The notes below the pieces were generated by a model. The model was not told the DNA's origin, searched no databases, and saw only the letters and a list, made by a program, of their open reading frames with translations. Positions 8,485 through 16,163 of a stretch of 37,468 nucleotides of DNA are shown here, piece after piece; within the stretch, counting starts at the first letter, position 1, and each line of letters opens with the position of its first letter. Origin of the DNA: Winogradskyella sp. (GTDB taxonomy: Bacteria; Bacteroidota; Bacteroidia; Flavobacteriales; Flavobacteriaceae). The position numbers and the translations under genes were made by a program. The DNA is taken from NCBI RefSeq assembly GCF_013213975.1, contig NZ_JABSST010000028.1:1-37468 (forward strand). The letters run 5' to 3'.

Positions 8485-8952
8485 ATGGATGCACTTAAAG
8501 ATTTTCTCCTAGCCAAAGGATATTCAAAAATTAAGCTGAAACTTACTAAAACCAACCATTTTGAAATAAAAGCAACTATAAATGGAGTTAAAGGTCGCTT
8601 TATTCTAGATACAGGAGCTTCGAGCAGTTGTGTTGGGTTTGAGGCTATTAACCGATTTAATCTAAAAGTTAAGGATTCTGATATAAAAGCTGTTGGTGCT
8701 GGTGCTTCTGATATGTTTACACAAATTTCTAAATCTAATCATTTAAAAATAGGAACTTGGCAGAAAAATAGAATTGCACTTATTCTTTTCAATTTATCTC
8801 ATGTTAATATGGGATTGATTAACCATAATGCTGATGCTGTAGATGGCATTATTGGAGCGGATGTTCTTAAAAAAGGAAAAGCTATTATTGATTATGAAAA
8901 AAAGTACCTCTATTTAAAACTGAAGGAAGTTTCATCTCCCGAAGATTCTTAG
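8485..8952 (+). CDS. Retropepsin-like (clan AA) aspartic protease
   Basis: 155 residues with no clear signal peptide or membrane helix. The active-site block is FILDTGASSSCVGFEA, with D42-T43-G44, preceded by a beta-hairpin (FEIKATINGVKGR). The second block IIGADVLKKGKAIIDYEKK (about 125-143) matches the hydrophobic-hydrophobic-Gly motif that closes a retropepsin lobe. There is only one DTG, so an active enzyme would need to dimerise, as in retroviral and other single-domain proteases. The gene precedes the response regulator by 32 bases and probably shares its transcript. Substrate and role are unknown; a regulatory proteolysis role is only suggested by the neighbour. There are no nearby retroelement genes, so a transposon origin is unlikely. 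Confidence 0.86.
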   Translation: MDALKDFLLAKGYSKIKLKLTKTNHFEIKATINGVKGRFILDTGASSSCVGFEAINRFNLKVKDSDIKAVGAGASDMFTQISKSNHLKIGTWQKNRIALILFNLSHVNMGLINHNADAVDGIIGADVLKKGKAIIDYEKKYLYLKLKEVSSPEDS

Positions 8953-8984
8953 TATATTTAAATCCCTAGTTGAATAATAGTAAA

Positions 8985-9611
8985 ATGAACCCATCATTAA
9001 TAATCGCTGATGACCACCCCTTGGTGCTCAAAGGACTGCAGGAATTTCTGATTGAAAATAATTATAATGTCTTGGCGAGCGCTAAAAATGGAAAACAGGC
9101 GTATGCATTAATAAAAGCCCATACTCCAGATATTGCTATTTTAGATATTCGCATGCCATTTTTAACCGGTTTACAGATTGCCGAAAAGTGTAAAAACGAA
9201 AACCTTAACACCAAAATCATTCTTATCACCTTTGAGAAAGAAGAGAAAATTTACAACAAAGCAAAAGCGCTAGGTGTCTATGGCTATGTATTGAAAGAAT
9301 TTGCCCTAGTTGAAATTGAAAATTGCATTACGTCTGTTCTCAAAAACATCCCATATTTTAGTCCTGAATTATTAGCCTACATCCAAGTAAATCAAACCCC
9401 AGATAAACTAGGTCTAATTACTAAAACAGAATTAAAAGTATTAAAATTAATCACCCAAAATAAGACTGCGAGAGAAATTGGAGAGAAGTTATTCATATCC
9501 CCAAGGACTGTTGAGAAGCATAAAAGCAATATTATCAGGAAGTTAGAGATTGGTAAATCACCTAATAGCTTGCTAATTTGGGTAAAGGAAAATGAAAACT
9601 ATTTATCCTAA
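8985..9611 (+). CDS. Orphan LuxR/NarL-type response regulator
   Basis: 208 residues from the ATG at 8985; a TTG 15 bases earlier is possible but less likely. The receiver domain (1-120) has the acidic pair in IIADDHP (9-10), phospho-acceptor D54 in ILDIRMP, and the conserved Lys in YVLKEF. The output domain (about 143-205) is a LuxR-type helix-turn-helix: LTQN-like KLITQNKTAREIGEKLFIS, then PRTVEKHKSNIIRKL. It should be a phosphorylation-controlled dimeric DNA-binding activator. No histidine kinase is encoded nearby. Only 3 bases separate its stop codon from a palindrome, TACGTAAGGTTACGTA, that recurs 152 bases on; this is the best candidate for its own binding site, though that is inference. 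Confidence 0.93.
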   Translation: MNPSLIIADDHPLVLKGLQEFLIENNYNVLASAKNGKQAYALIKAHTPDIAILDIRMPFLTGLQIAEKCKNENLNTKIILITFEKEEKIYNKAKALGVYGYVLKEFALVEIENCITSVLKNIPYFSPELLAYIQVNQTPDKLGLITKTELKVLKLITQNKTAREIGEKLFISPRTVEKHKSNIIRKLEIGKSPNSLLIWVKENENYLS

Positions 9612-9614
9612 AAA

Positions 9615-9664
9615 TACGTAAGGTTACGTATATTGTTACATCAAAATATTTCTGAATTTAGCAG
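9615..9664 (+). promoter_or_regulatory. Palindrome-plus-promoter unit 1
   Basis: TACGTAAGGTTACGTA (9615-9630) has perfect 7-base inverted arms around GG. The block TTCTGAATTTAGCAG follows at 9650-9664. Its TGAATTTA (9653-9660) is a weak match to the -7 consensus TAnnTTTG, and no -33 box is seen. If transcription starts near 9665-9667, the palindrome is centred about 42-44 bases upstream, the usual place for a LuxR-type activator that replaces the upstream promoter element. Likely bound by the adjacent response regulator; this is inference. Confidence 0.65.
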
Positions 9665-9747
9665 TGTTATTAATTAAGGGTTAATAACGAGCTATTAATT
9701 AGTTCTTAGGGGATTATAAAGCCTTGGGCGCAAGTCTGAGGCTTTTT
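9665..9747 (+). ncRNA. Candidate small RNA of about 80 nt with three consecutive hairpins
   Basis: Directly downstream of promoter unit 1. Hairpin 1 is GTTATTAA (9666-9673) with TTAATAAC (9681-9688). Hairpin 2 abuts it: GAGCTA (9689-9694) with TAGTTC (9700-9705), including one G-U pair. A single-stranded stretch TTAGGGGATTAT (9706-9717) follows. Hairpin 3 is a terminator: AAAGCCTTGGGC (9718-9729), GCAA tetraloop, GTCTGAGGCTTT (9734-9745) and a T-run. No usable reading frame is present. The compact fold, promoter and terminator argue for a stable regulatory RNA with the G-rich linker as a possible pairing region. There is no match to a known RNA family that I recognise. Confidence 0.55.
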
Positions 9748-9766
9748 CTTATTATCTAACAAAAAA

Positions 9767-9816
9767 TACGTAAGGTTACGTATAGTATCACATTATTATT
9801 ATTCTGAATTTAGCAG
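9767..9816 (+). promoter_or_regulatory. Palindrome-plus-promoter unit 2
   Basis: The second exact copy of TACGTAAGGTTACGTA is at 9767-9782 and the second exact copy of TTCTGAATTTAGCAG at 9802-9816. The spacing is the same 35 bases from block start to block start as in unit 1. The predicted start of transcription is near 9817-9819, reading toward the leader at 9832 and the 37-codon ORF at 9901. It is probably controlled by the same regulator as unit 1. Confidence 0.65.
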
Positions 9817-9847
9817 CGCTATTAATCAACAATGCCTCAAATTAAAT

Positions 9848-9888
9848 ATTCAAAGATTCTGATATTTTGAATGTTAAGAGTCTTTTTT
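9848..9888 (+). terminator. Attenuator-like pair of competing hairpins
   Basis: Two stems share bases 9852-9854. The upstream stem pairs AATATTCAAA (9845-9854) with TTTGAATGTT (9866-9875). The downstream stem pairs AAAGATTCT (9852-9860) with AGAGTCTTT (9877-9885), each with one G-U pair, and runs into six T residues (9883-9888), like a terminator. A 12-codon ORF (9832-9870) ends inside the structure. This could end a second short RNA, or control read-through into the ORF at 9901. Neither is shown by sequence alone. Confidence 0.45.
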
Positions 9889-9900
9889 AAAAAATTTTAT

Positions 9901-10014
9901 ATGCAACCCACAAAAGATAATATCACAAAAAAAGATAAACTGTGCATCATACTTTTAGTTATAAGTTCTATCATAGTAATCTCAGCGAACGTCGCTGTTA
10001 ATCTTTTTAATTAA
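9901..10014 (+). CDS. Possible 37-aa single-span membrane peptide
   Basis: ATG at 9901 opens a 37-codon frame. A polar, lysine-rich head (MQPTKDNITKKDK) is followed by a hydrophobic stretch (residues 14-33, LCIILLVISSIIVISANVAV) and a short tail ending NLFN. That is the shape of a one-pass membrane peptide with the N-terminus inside. It follows promoter unit 2 and the attenuator-like hairpins, and ends 35 bases before a strong terminator, so a complete transcription unit can be drawn. There is no recognisable ribosome-binding site, but that is normal in this phylum. It may be chance; the hydrophobic pattern and the flanking signals favour a real gene modestly. Confidence 0.5.
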   Translation: MQPTKDNITKKDKLCIILLVISSIIVISANVAVNLFN

Positions 10015-10049
10015 GTTAGTTAGAAACTCTTATACGTGTGTGGGAGTAG

Positions 10050-10083
10050 AAAAGCGCAGTCCTATTAGAATTGCGCTTTTTTT
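10050..10083. terminator. Bidirectional terminator between the small ORF and odhB
   Basis: AAAAGCGCA (10050-10058) pairs with TGCGCTTTT (10072-10080) over nine perfect base pairs around a 13-base loop, followed by a T-run on the plus strand and four T residues on the minus strand. It lies between convergent units: the 37-codon ORF ending at 10014 and odhB ending at 10104. Confidence 0.85.
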
Positions 10084-10103
10084 ATGTAAATTTTTATTGA
10101 ATA

Positions 10104-11324
10104 TTACATTTCTAAGGCCATAATTGGATTGTTACTCATTAACAATTCAACTGGATTTTCTAGTGCCTCCTTAACCGCTACAAGGAAACCTACAGATTCT
10201 TTTCCGTCAATTATTCTATGATCGTAAGATAAGGCCACATACATGATTGGCCTAATTTCTACTTTACCATCTACTGCAACTGGACGTTCCACAATATTAT
10301 GCATTCCCAAAATACCACTTTGAGGAGGGTTGATAATTGGTGTAGATAACATACTACCAAAAACACCACCATTTGAAATGGTAAATGTTCCACCAGTCAT
10401 TTCATCAACTGTAATTTGACCATCTCTTGCCCTTAATGCTAAACGTTTAACTTCTGACTCTACTCCTCTAAACGTTAAATTTTCTGCATTCCTAATGACT
10501 GGAACCATTAATCCTTTAGGACCAGAAACGGCAATACTGATATCACAAAAATCGTAAGAAATCATTTCCTTACCATCTATCATTGAATTCACTGCAGGAT
10601 ACATCTTTAATGCCCGTACTACTGCAAGTGTAAAGAAACTCATGAAACCAAGACTCACACCGTGCTTGGCTTTAAATTCTTCTTTATATTGTTTACGTAA
10701 GTCAAAAATTGGTGTCATATCAACCTCATTAAATGTGGTTAACATTGCCGTTGTATTTTTAGCCTCAACTAAACGCTCTGCAACTTTACGACGTAACATT
10801 GACATCTTACTTCGTGAAGTTCCACGACTTCCTCCTGAAGGAGTACCCATTGATGGTGTTGCCTTAACAGCATCGTTTTTTGTTATGCGTCCATCTCTCC
10901 CTGTTCCAGAAACTGAGCTTGACTCTATACCCTTTTCTTCTAAAATCTTTTTAGCTGCTGGACTTGGCGTTCCTGTAGCATAAGTTTTGGATTCAGTAGC
11001 TACAGGTTTTACGTCTTCTTTAGGAGCTTCAGCCTTTGCTTCTTCTTTAGCCGGAGCATCAGAACTCCCTTCAGGTTTTTCAGCACTAGTATCGATTAAA
11101 CAAACAATAGCGCCAACCTCAACTGCATCTCCTTCTTCAGCTTTTAAAGTTATAGTTCCACTCGCTTCAGCTGGTAACTCTAAGGTTGCTTTATCACTAT
11201 CGACTTCTGCAATAGCTTGATCCTTCTCCACATAATCTCCATCTTGGACTAACCATTCTGCAATTTCTACCTCAGTAATTGATTCGCCTGGTGAAGGCAC
11301 TTTCATTTCTAAAATCATGGGCAT
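10104..11324 (-). CDS. odhB: 2-oxoglutarate dehydrogenase E2, dihydrolipoyllysine succinyltransferase
   Basis: 406 residues. The lipoyl domain (1-78) carries the lipoylated lysine in [12 protein letters not shown] (K45). An Ala/Glu/Lys/Pro linker follows, then the E3-binding peripheral domain (about 120-155, [20 protein letters not shown]). The C-terminal acyltransferase has the catalytic HRIIDG motif (H369 to G374). E2 moves the succinyl group from E1 to CoA in the TCA cycle. It lies 33 bases after the E1 gene on the same strand, the usual E1-E2 operon; no E3 (lipoamide dehydrogenase) gene is present here. An ATG two codons later (11318) is an equally plausible start. The last bases precede the bidirectional terminator. 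Confidence 0.96.
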   Translation of the reverse strand: MPMILEMKVPSPGESITEVEIAEWLVQDGDYVEKDQAIAEVDSDKATLELPAEASGTITLKAEEGDAVEVGAIVCLIDTSAEKPEGSSDAPAKEEAKAEAPKEDVKPVATESKTYATGTPSPAAKKILEEKGIESSSVSGTGRDGRITKNDAVKATPSMGTPSGGSRGTSRSKMSMLRRKVAERLVEAKNTTAMLTTFNEVDMTPIFDLRKQYKEEFKAKHGVSLGFMSFFTLAVVRALKMYPAVNSMIDGKEMISYDFCDISIAVSGPKGLMVPVIRNAENLTFRGVESEVKRLALRARDGQITVDEMTGGTFTISNGGVFGSMLSTPIINPPQSGILGMHNIVERPVAVDGKVEIRPIMYVALSYDHRIIDGKESVGFLVAVKEALENPVELLMSNNPIMALEM

Positions 11325-11357
11325 TATTATTTAAGCTCTATTTTGAGTTGTATTTAT

Positions 11358-14117
11358 TTAATTTCTTTGATTACTTTTTGATTTATCAAAAACGTAATCT
11401 ATTACTTGTTGATGTCTAATTTTTGATCTTACAGCGCTTCCTGCTGCAGGAGCTCCATATGGTCTTCTACTAGCAGCTCTCCATCCTCTTGCTTCTTCTA
11501 AATGCATGAGCATGTGACTATATGCTCCCATATTACGAGGCTCTTCCTGTGCCCAAACTATATCATCTGCATTTTTATACTTTTTAATAACTGCTCTAAT
11601 ATCTTCTACAGGTAATGGAAATAGTTGCTCAATTCTTACTAAGGCCATATCGTCTTTACCTAATTTTTCTTGCTCCTCTAATAAATCATAATAAAACTTT
11701 CCAGTAACAAAAACTAGGGTTTTAACCTTGGTTGGTTTGGCTTTTTCATCATCTATTAACATTTGAAAACCACCATTAGTAAATTCATCTACAGTTGATA
11801 TTACCTTTGGATGACGCAACAAACTCTTTGGTGTAAAAACAACCAATGGTTTTCTGTATTTGGCTTTCATTTGCTTGCGCAGTAAATGAAACATATTGGC
11901 CGGAGTTGTACAATCTGCAACAAACATATTATCTTTTGCACATACCTGAAGATAACGTTCCATTCTACCAGAAGAATGTTCCGCTCCCTGACCTTCATAA
12001 CCATGAGGCAGCAACATAACAAGACCATTCGACGTTTTCCATTTATCCTCGCCAGAAGAAATGTATTGGTCGATCATAATTTGAGCACCATTACTAAAGT
12101 CTCCAAATTGTGCTTCCCAAATTGTTAAAGTATTTGGACTTGCCATAGCATATCCATAATCGAAACCAACAACACCATACTCTGATAGAAGTGAATTAAA
12201 GACATTAAACTGTCCTTGATTTTCGTCTACGTTCTTTAGCAATATAATTTCTTCCTCACTATCTTCAACTTTGACCACAGCATGCCTGTGAGAAAACGTA
12301 CCACGTTCTACATCTTGCCCTGATATCCTTACATTAAATCCTTCAGCCAGAAGTGTACCATATGCTAAATGTTCGGCCATGGCCCAATCTAATCGGTCCT
12401 CATCGAACATCTTTTGTCGGGATTCTACCAATCGCTGGATTTTTCTTATAAACTTTTTATCTTTAGGTAAGTTAGATATTACTTTAGTAACATCTGCCAA
12501 TAATTCTTTAGACACTTTCGTTTCTACCGGCTTCATCATTTCTTTTTCATCTACACGTGCAAAATCTTTCCATTGCTCATGCATAAAAGGCGAAATGACG
12601 GTCTTCTCAATCTTACGAGAATCCTCAAGCTTTTCCTCTAATTTATCTTTGTATTCCTTTTCAATTTTAGTGACATGGTCTTTACCAATAATGCCTTCAG
12701 CAATTAATCGCTCAGCATAGATGTCTCTTGGATTTTTATGCTTGGCGATGGCTTGATATAATAAAGGTTGTGTGAACTTTGGTTCATCTCCTTCATTATG
12801 GCCATACTTTCGGTAACCCAATAAATCAATAAATACATCACGCTTAAACTTCATTCTAAAATGTAAGGCAAATAAGGTTGCATGCACTACCGACTCGGCA
12901 TCATCTGCATTTACGTGTAGCACTGGTGACAAGGTCACTTTACCGATATCTGTACAATAGGTACTGGATCTACCATCTAAATAATTGGTCGTAAACCCAA
13001 TCTGATTATTAACAACAATATGAATCGTACCATTTGTTTTGTACCCATCCAACTGTGCCATCTGAACGACCTCATACACTAATCCTTGACCGGCAATAGC
13101 AGCATCCCCGTGAACTACTATAGGTAATACTTGAGAGGCGTCTTCTATCTCATTTTTATCCTGTTTTGCACGCGAAATCCCTTCAACAACAGCACCTACC
13201 GTCTCGAGGTGCGAAGGGTTTGGAGCAATACTTAAATTAATTTTCTTACCAGAGTCTGTCTCACGGTCACTAGTCCAACCTAAATGGTATTTTACATCAC
13301 CATCAAATACTTTTTCTTCGTAGTCTTTTCCATCGAACTCACTAAAAATATCTTTAGCTGATTTTCCGAAAATATTTGTAAGTGTACTCAAACGGCCACG
13401 ATGAGCCATACCCATTACAAACTCTTTGACGCCGTATTCAGCAGCCGTTTCAATCATGGCATCCAAAGCTGGAATCAAAGATTCATTCCCTTCTAAAGAA
13501 AAGCGTTTTTGACCAACATATTTTGTGTGTAAAAAATTCTCGAAAGAAACAGCTTCATTTAACTTTCTTAAAATATTTTTCTTCTCATCCGCAGAAAATT
13601 GGGGATGATTATCATTTATATTTAATTTTTTCTGTATCCAATCAATCTCTTCAGGCTTTCGAATGTACATATATTCAACACCAATTGAATCGCAATAAAT
13701 TCGTTCTAAATGATCTATTATAACCTGTAAGGTCTTAGCACCTATTCCAATTATTTCTCCAGCAGAAAAAACAGTATTTAAATCACTTTTTGATAACCCG
13801 AAATTCTCAATCTCTAATGTTGGCGCATATTTACGTCTTGCACGAACAGGATTTGTTTTTGTAAACAAATGTCCTCGGCTTCTGTAACCGTCTATAAGTT
13901 TAACAACCTGAAATTCCTTTTGAAGTTGTTCAGGTATTTGCGTAGAAACACCTTCAACAATTTCACCCTCCATGCCATAGTGCTCTGAGCCAAAATCATA
14001 CCCTTGAAAAAAGGCGCGCCAGCTTGGTTCTATAGTATCGGGATTTTTTAAGTATTGGTCGTATAAATCAGCAAAATATGCTGTATGTGCAGCGTTGAGA
14101 AAGGAATATTTATCCAT
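11358..14117 (-). CDS. sucA: 2-oxoglutarate dehydrogenase E1 component
   Basis: 919 residues, normal for E1 of the homodimeric OGDH type. The N-terminal segment (FLNAAHTAYFADLYDQYLKN) resembles the E2-binding head of SucA. The core includes GMAHRGRLSTLTNIFGK, the thiamine diphosphate region (VHGDAAIAGQGLVYE, then NNQIGFTTN), and the C-terminal transketolase-like half (WEAQFGDFSNGAQIMIDQYI, LLPHGYEGQGAEHSSGRMER). It decarboxylates 2-oxoglutarate and transfers the succinyl group to lipoyl-E2. It forms an operon with odhB, 33 bases downstream. The divergent gene on the other side begins at 14247. Confidence 0.97.
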   Translation of the reverse strand: MDKYSFLNAAHTAYFADLYDQYLKNPDTIEPSWRAFFQGYDFGSEHYGMEGEIVEGVSTQIPEQLQKEFQVVKLIDGYRSRGHLFTKTNPVRARRKYAPTLEIENFGLSKSDLNTVFSAGEIIGIGAKTLQVIIDHLERIYCDSIGVEYMYIRKPEEIDWIQKKLNINDNHPQFSADEKKNILRKLNEAVSFENFLHTKYVGQKRFSLEGNESLIPALDAMIETAAEYGVKEFVMGMAHRGRLSTLTNIFGKSAKDIFSEFDGKDYEEKVFDGDVKYHLGWTSDRETDSGKKINLSIAPNPSHLETVGAVVEGISRAKQDKNEIEDASQVLPIVVHGDAAIAGQGLVYEVVQMAQLDGYKTNGTIHIVVNNQIGFTTNYLDGRSSTYCTDIGKVTLSPVLHVNADDAESVVHATLFALHFRMKFKRDVFIDLLGYRKYGHNEGDEPKFTQPLLYQAIAKHKNPRDIYAERLIAEGIIGKDHVTKIEKEYKDKLEEKLEDSRKIEKTVISPFMHEQWKDFARVDEKEMMKPVETKVSKELLADVTKVISNLPKDKKFIRKIQRLVESRQKMFDEDRLDWAMAEHLAYGTLLAEGFNVRISGQDVERGTFSHRHAVVKVEDSEEEIILLKNVDENQGQFNVFNSLLSEYGVVGFDYGYAMASPNTLTIWEAQFGDFSNGAQIMIDQYISSGEDKWKTSNGLVMLLPHGYEGQGAEHSSGRMERYLQVCAKDNMFVADCTTPANMFHLLRKQMKAKYRKPLVVFTPKSLLRHPKVISTVDEFTNGGFQMLIDDEKAKPTKVKTLVFVTGKFYYDLLEEQEKLGKDDMALVRIEQLFPLPVEDIRAVIKKYKNADDIVWAQEEPRNMGAYSHMLMHLEEARGWRAASRRPYGAPAAGSAVRSKIRHQQVIDYVFDKSKSNQRN

Positions 14118-14156
14118 TACTTTTTATAAACCATTGTCGTTTCAACAAAATTTCTT

Positions 14157-14164
14157 CAAAAATA
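14157..14164 (-). promoter_or_regulatory. Probable -7 element of the sucA-odhB operon
   Basis: On the minus strand, TATTTTTG matches the TAnnTTTG consensus at all fixed positions, 39 bases before the sucA start codon. AT-rich sequence makes chance matches common, so confidence is moderate. Confidence 0.45.
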
Positions 14165-14195
14165 CAACTTTTAACAAAAATAGCCTTGGTTTTAT

Positions 14196-14203
14196 TATAT
14201 TTA
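14196..14203 (+). promoter_or_regulatory. Probable -7 element of the outer-membrane protein gene
   Basis: TATATTTA (7 of 8 fixed and free positions of TAnnTTTG) lies 43 bases before the ATG at 14247, with TTGG at 14186-14189 upstream, closer than the normal -33 spacing. It is back to back with the divergent sucA promoter. Confidence 0.35.
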
Positions 14204-14246
14204 TAACAATTAGAAAACAACCCTTTTTACCGTTAAAAATACAGTC

Positions 14247-14777
14247 ATGAAATATTCCGCAAAACTGATAATTGGTATGACCTTTTTGCTTTCTGCAAGC
14301 TATTCTAGCTTGGCTCAAAATGACACAATTAAAGACCATAATTTTTGGAATAATGTTCAGTTTGGTGGCGGTATTGGACTTAATTTTGGAAATGGTTTTT
14401 TTAGCGGCACATTAGCACCTGCTGCCATCTACCGCCATAACGAGTATGTCTCATCAGGAATTGGTCTGAATTTTCAATACAGTTCCCAGCGTGATACTTT
14501 TAAGTCTACGGTTTTAGGAGGTAGTGTTATTGGATTATTTAATCCGTTCCAAGAACTCCAAATTTCAACCGAGTTCGAACAGCTTTATGTTAATAGAGAT
14601 TTTGACGAACAATTTGTAGCTAATGCAGACGATAACTATTGGTATCCAGCATTATTTCTTGGTATTGGTTATCGCAATAGAAATATGACCTTTGGGGTTA
14701 GGTATGATGTCCTATATGACCAAGATAAAAGCATCCTAAATCAAGCGTGGATGCCCTTTGTAAGATTTTGGTTTTAG
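14247..14777 (+). CDS. Small outer-membrane beta-barrel-like protein
   Basis: 176 residues with a clear signal peptide (KLIIGMTFLLSASYSSLAQ, cleavage after residue ~24). The mature part is rich in Gly, Tyr, Phe and Asn in alternating strands (FGGGIGLNFGNGFFSG, IGYRNRNMTFGVRYDVLYD) and ends in MPFVRFWF, a typical outer-membrane C-terminal strand with terminal Phe. It is not an enzyme by any visible motif. It sits divergently next to sucA, and any database label such as ketoglutarate decarboxylase would be a transfer from that neighbour and should not be believed. Its last four bases overlap the convergent gene at 14774. Confidence 0.82.
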   Translation: MKYSAKLIIGMTFLLSASYSSLAQNDTIKDHNFWNNVQFGGGIGLNFGNGFFSGTLAPAAIYRHNEYVSSGIGLNFQYSSQRDTFKSTVLGGSVIGLFNPFQELQISTEFEQLYVNRDFDEQFVANADDNYWYPALFLGIGYRNRNMTFGVRYDVLYDQDKSILNQAWMPFVRFWF

Positions 14778-15124
14778 GAGTATTTAGATTTAAACCACAC
14801 TTTTTGCCACTCGCGTTGAAGAATTAAAAAGGTAATATCTTCTGAAAGCAGAACCATATCGCGACCATCTAAAGCTTGCACCGTTTTTTCTGACACATCG
14901 ACTTGATAAAGTAAATTGAGGTAATCTGAAAATTTATTGTGAAGTAAATCTAAAACCATATCCTTGAGCACCAGTTTTAAACTCAAAGGATTCGTTTCTT
15001 CACTAAATTCCAAGTCAATATTGGCAAGAAGCAAATCTTTATTTAATTGAATAATTAGCTTTTTATAAAGCTGAAGTTGCGTCGCCTGAGCAATAAGATC
15101 TTCAAAATAAAGCGGCAGTTTCAT
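14774..15124 (-). CDS. Conserved-looking protein of unknown function
   Basis: 116 residues, no signal peptide or membrane helix, leucine-rich and probably mostly helical with a central beta stretch (LLANIDLEFSEETNPLSLKL). I do not recognise the family and see no catalytic motif. Translation is coupled to the prenyl synthase upstream: the TAA of that gene and the ATG of this one overlap as TAATG on the minus strand. This tight junction argues that it is a real gene in that operon. Its 3' end overlaps the convergent outer-membrane protein gene by four bases. Confidence 0.75.
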   Translation of the reverse strand: MKLPLYFEDLIAQATQLQLYKKLIIQLNKDLLLANIDLEFSEETNPLSLKLVLKDMVLDLLHNKFSDYLNLLYQVDVSEKTVQALDGRDMVLLSEDITFLILQREWQKVWFKSKYS

Positions 15125-16098
15125 TAGACGCGTCTATTCATTAGTTGTTCACCAAAACGTTGAAGTATTTTTTTCTTTTTGTAAGTGATGTTTAAGCCGT
15201 TTAGAACTGAAAAAGCCTTGTCTGTATACGCTTTAACCGCACTTTGAGTCGCTTTAGCTGCACCCGAGTCTATAAATAATTGCTTTACTTCCTCTACCTT
15301 TTTATCAGCGGAAAGCATATCATCTGAAATAGTATTCAACAAGTTCTTTCTCTGGTATTCAGTTCCCAATTCCATGGTTTTAAGATAGAGATACGTTTTT
15401 TTATGCTCTATAATATCTCCTCCTACTTGTTTTCCAAATGTTTCTGGATCACCAAACGCATCTAAGTAATCATCCTGTAACTGGAAAGCAATTCCCAAAT
15501 AACGCCCAAAATCATAAATGGTCTCTTGATCTTCAGTTGAAGCTTCAGCTACAATAGCACCCATTTTCATTGCTGCACCAACCAAAACGGCAGTTTTGTA
15601 TTCAATCATTTTTAAATATTCTGAGATTGTAACATCACTTCTTGTTTCAAAATCGATATCATATTGCTGACCCTCACAGACTTCTAATGCCGTTTTACTG
15701 AATAACTTGGCTAAGGCTTGAAAAATTTGTGGTTCATAATTTTCAAATAACTGATAGGCCAAAATAAGCATAGCATCGCCAGACAGTATTCCAGTGTTTA
15801 AATCCCACTTTTCGTGAACAGTAGGTTTACCTCTTCGTAATGGTGCGTCATCCATAATGTCATCATGGATTAATGAAAAATTATGAAACACCTCAATAGA
15901 TAAGGCAGCATTCATAGCGTTATCCGCAGCTGTCCCAAAAATTTCTGAGGTCATTAACGTCAAAACAGGACGCAGCCGTTTTCCGCCGAGTTTTAAGATA
16001 TAATTTATTGGCTCGTAAAGATTTTCAGGCTCTTTGGCAAGGGCGAAATCCTCTAAATAGGTTATAAAAGACTTTTGGTAGGCTTCAATGTTTTGCAT
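15124..16098 (-). CDS. Polyprenyl (farnesyl/geranylgeranyl-type) diphosphate synthase
   Basis: 324 residues. The family motifs are in order: GGKRLRP (38-44) for diphosphate binding, the first aspartate-rich motif LIHDDIMDD (77-85), the lysine-containing EYKTAV (about 166), and the second aspartate-rich motif LQDDYLDAFGD (about 211-221). The enzyme joins isopentenyl diphosphate to allylic diphosphates, feeding quinones, carotenoids or undecaprenyl phosphate; chain length cannot be assigned safely from sequence alone. dxs elsewhere in the window supplies the same pathway. It starts divergently from the TetR efflux operon, with 119 bases between start codons. The next gene overlaps its stop codon. 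Confidence 0.92.
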   Translation of the reverse strand: MQNIEAYQKSFITYLEDFALAKEPENLYEPINYILKLGGKRLRPVLTLMTSEIFGTAADNAMNAALSIEVFHNFSLIHDDIMDDAPLRRGKPTVHEKWDLNTGILSGDAMLILAYQLFENYEPQIFQALAKLFSKTALEVCEGQQYDIDFETRSDVTISEYLKMIEYKTAVLVGAAMKMGAIVAEASTEDQETIYDFGRYLGIAFQLQDDYLDAFGDPETFGKQVGGDIIEHKKTYLYLKTMELGTEYQRKNLLNTISDDMLSADKKVEEVKQLFIDSGAAKATQSAVKAYTDKAFSVLNGLNITYKKKKILQRFGEQLMNRRV

Positions 16099-16163
16099 AA
16101 AACAAAAATAACCTTTACTCCTTTTTGAAGCTAATGTTACCTGTGTTAAATAATTACTAAAAC

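Larger units (their letters stand above)
9611..9829 (+). repeat. Two direct copies of a 67-base promoter-like unit (9611-9677 and 9763-9829)
   Basis: The copies start 152 bases apart and differ at about 11 of 67 positions by hand alignment. The first block, AAAATACGTAAGGTTACGTATA, and a second, TTCTGAATTTAGCAG, are identical in both, and the distance between them is exactly conserved while the bases in between drift. After the second block both read G, then TATTAAT. This pattern of frozen blocks with free spacers points to selection on protein-binding sites rather than a recent duplication. Confidence 0.9.

Noticed and set aside
8485..8952. Retroelement origin of the aspartic protease gene
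   Set aside because: No reverse transcriptase, integrase or terminal repeats are nearby, and the flanking genes are ordinary chromosomal genes.
10642..11220. Two plus-strand frames inside odhB and others inside sucA
   Set aside because: They lie wholly antisense to well-identified enzymes, show no protein-like domain, and arise from low-stop complementary frames.
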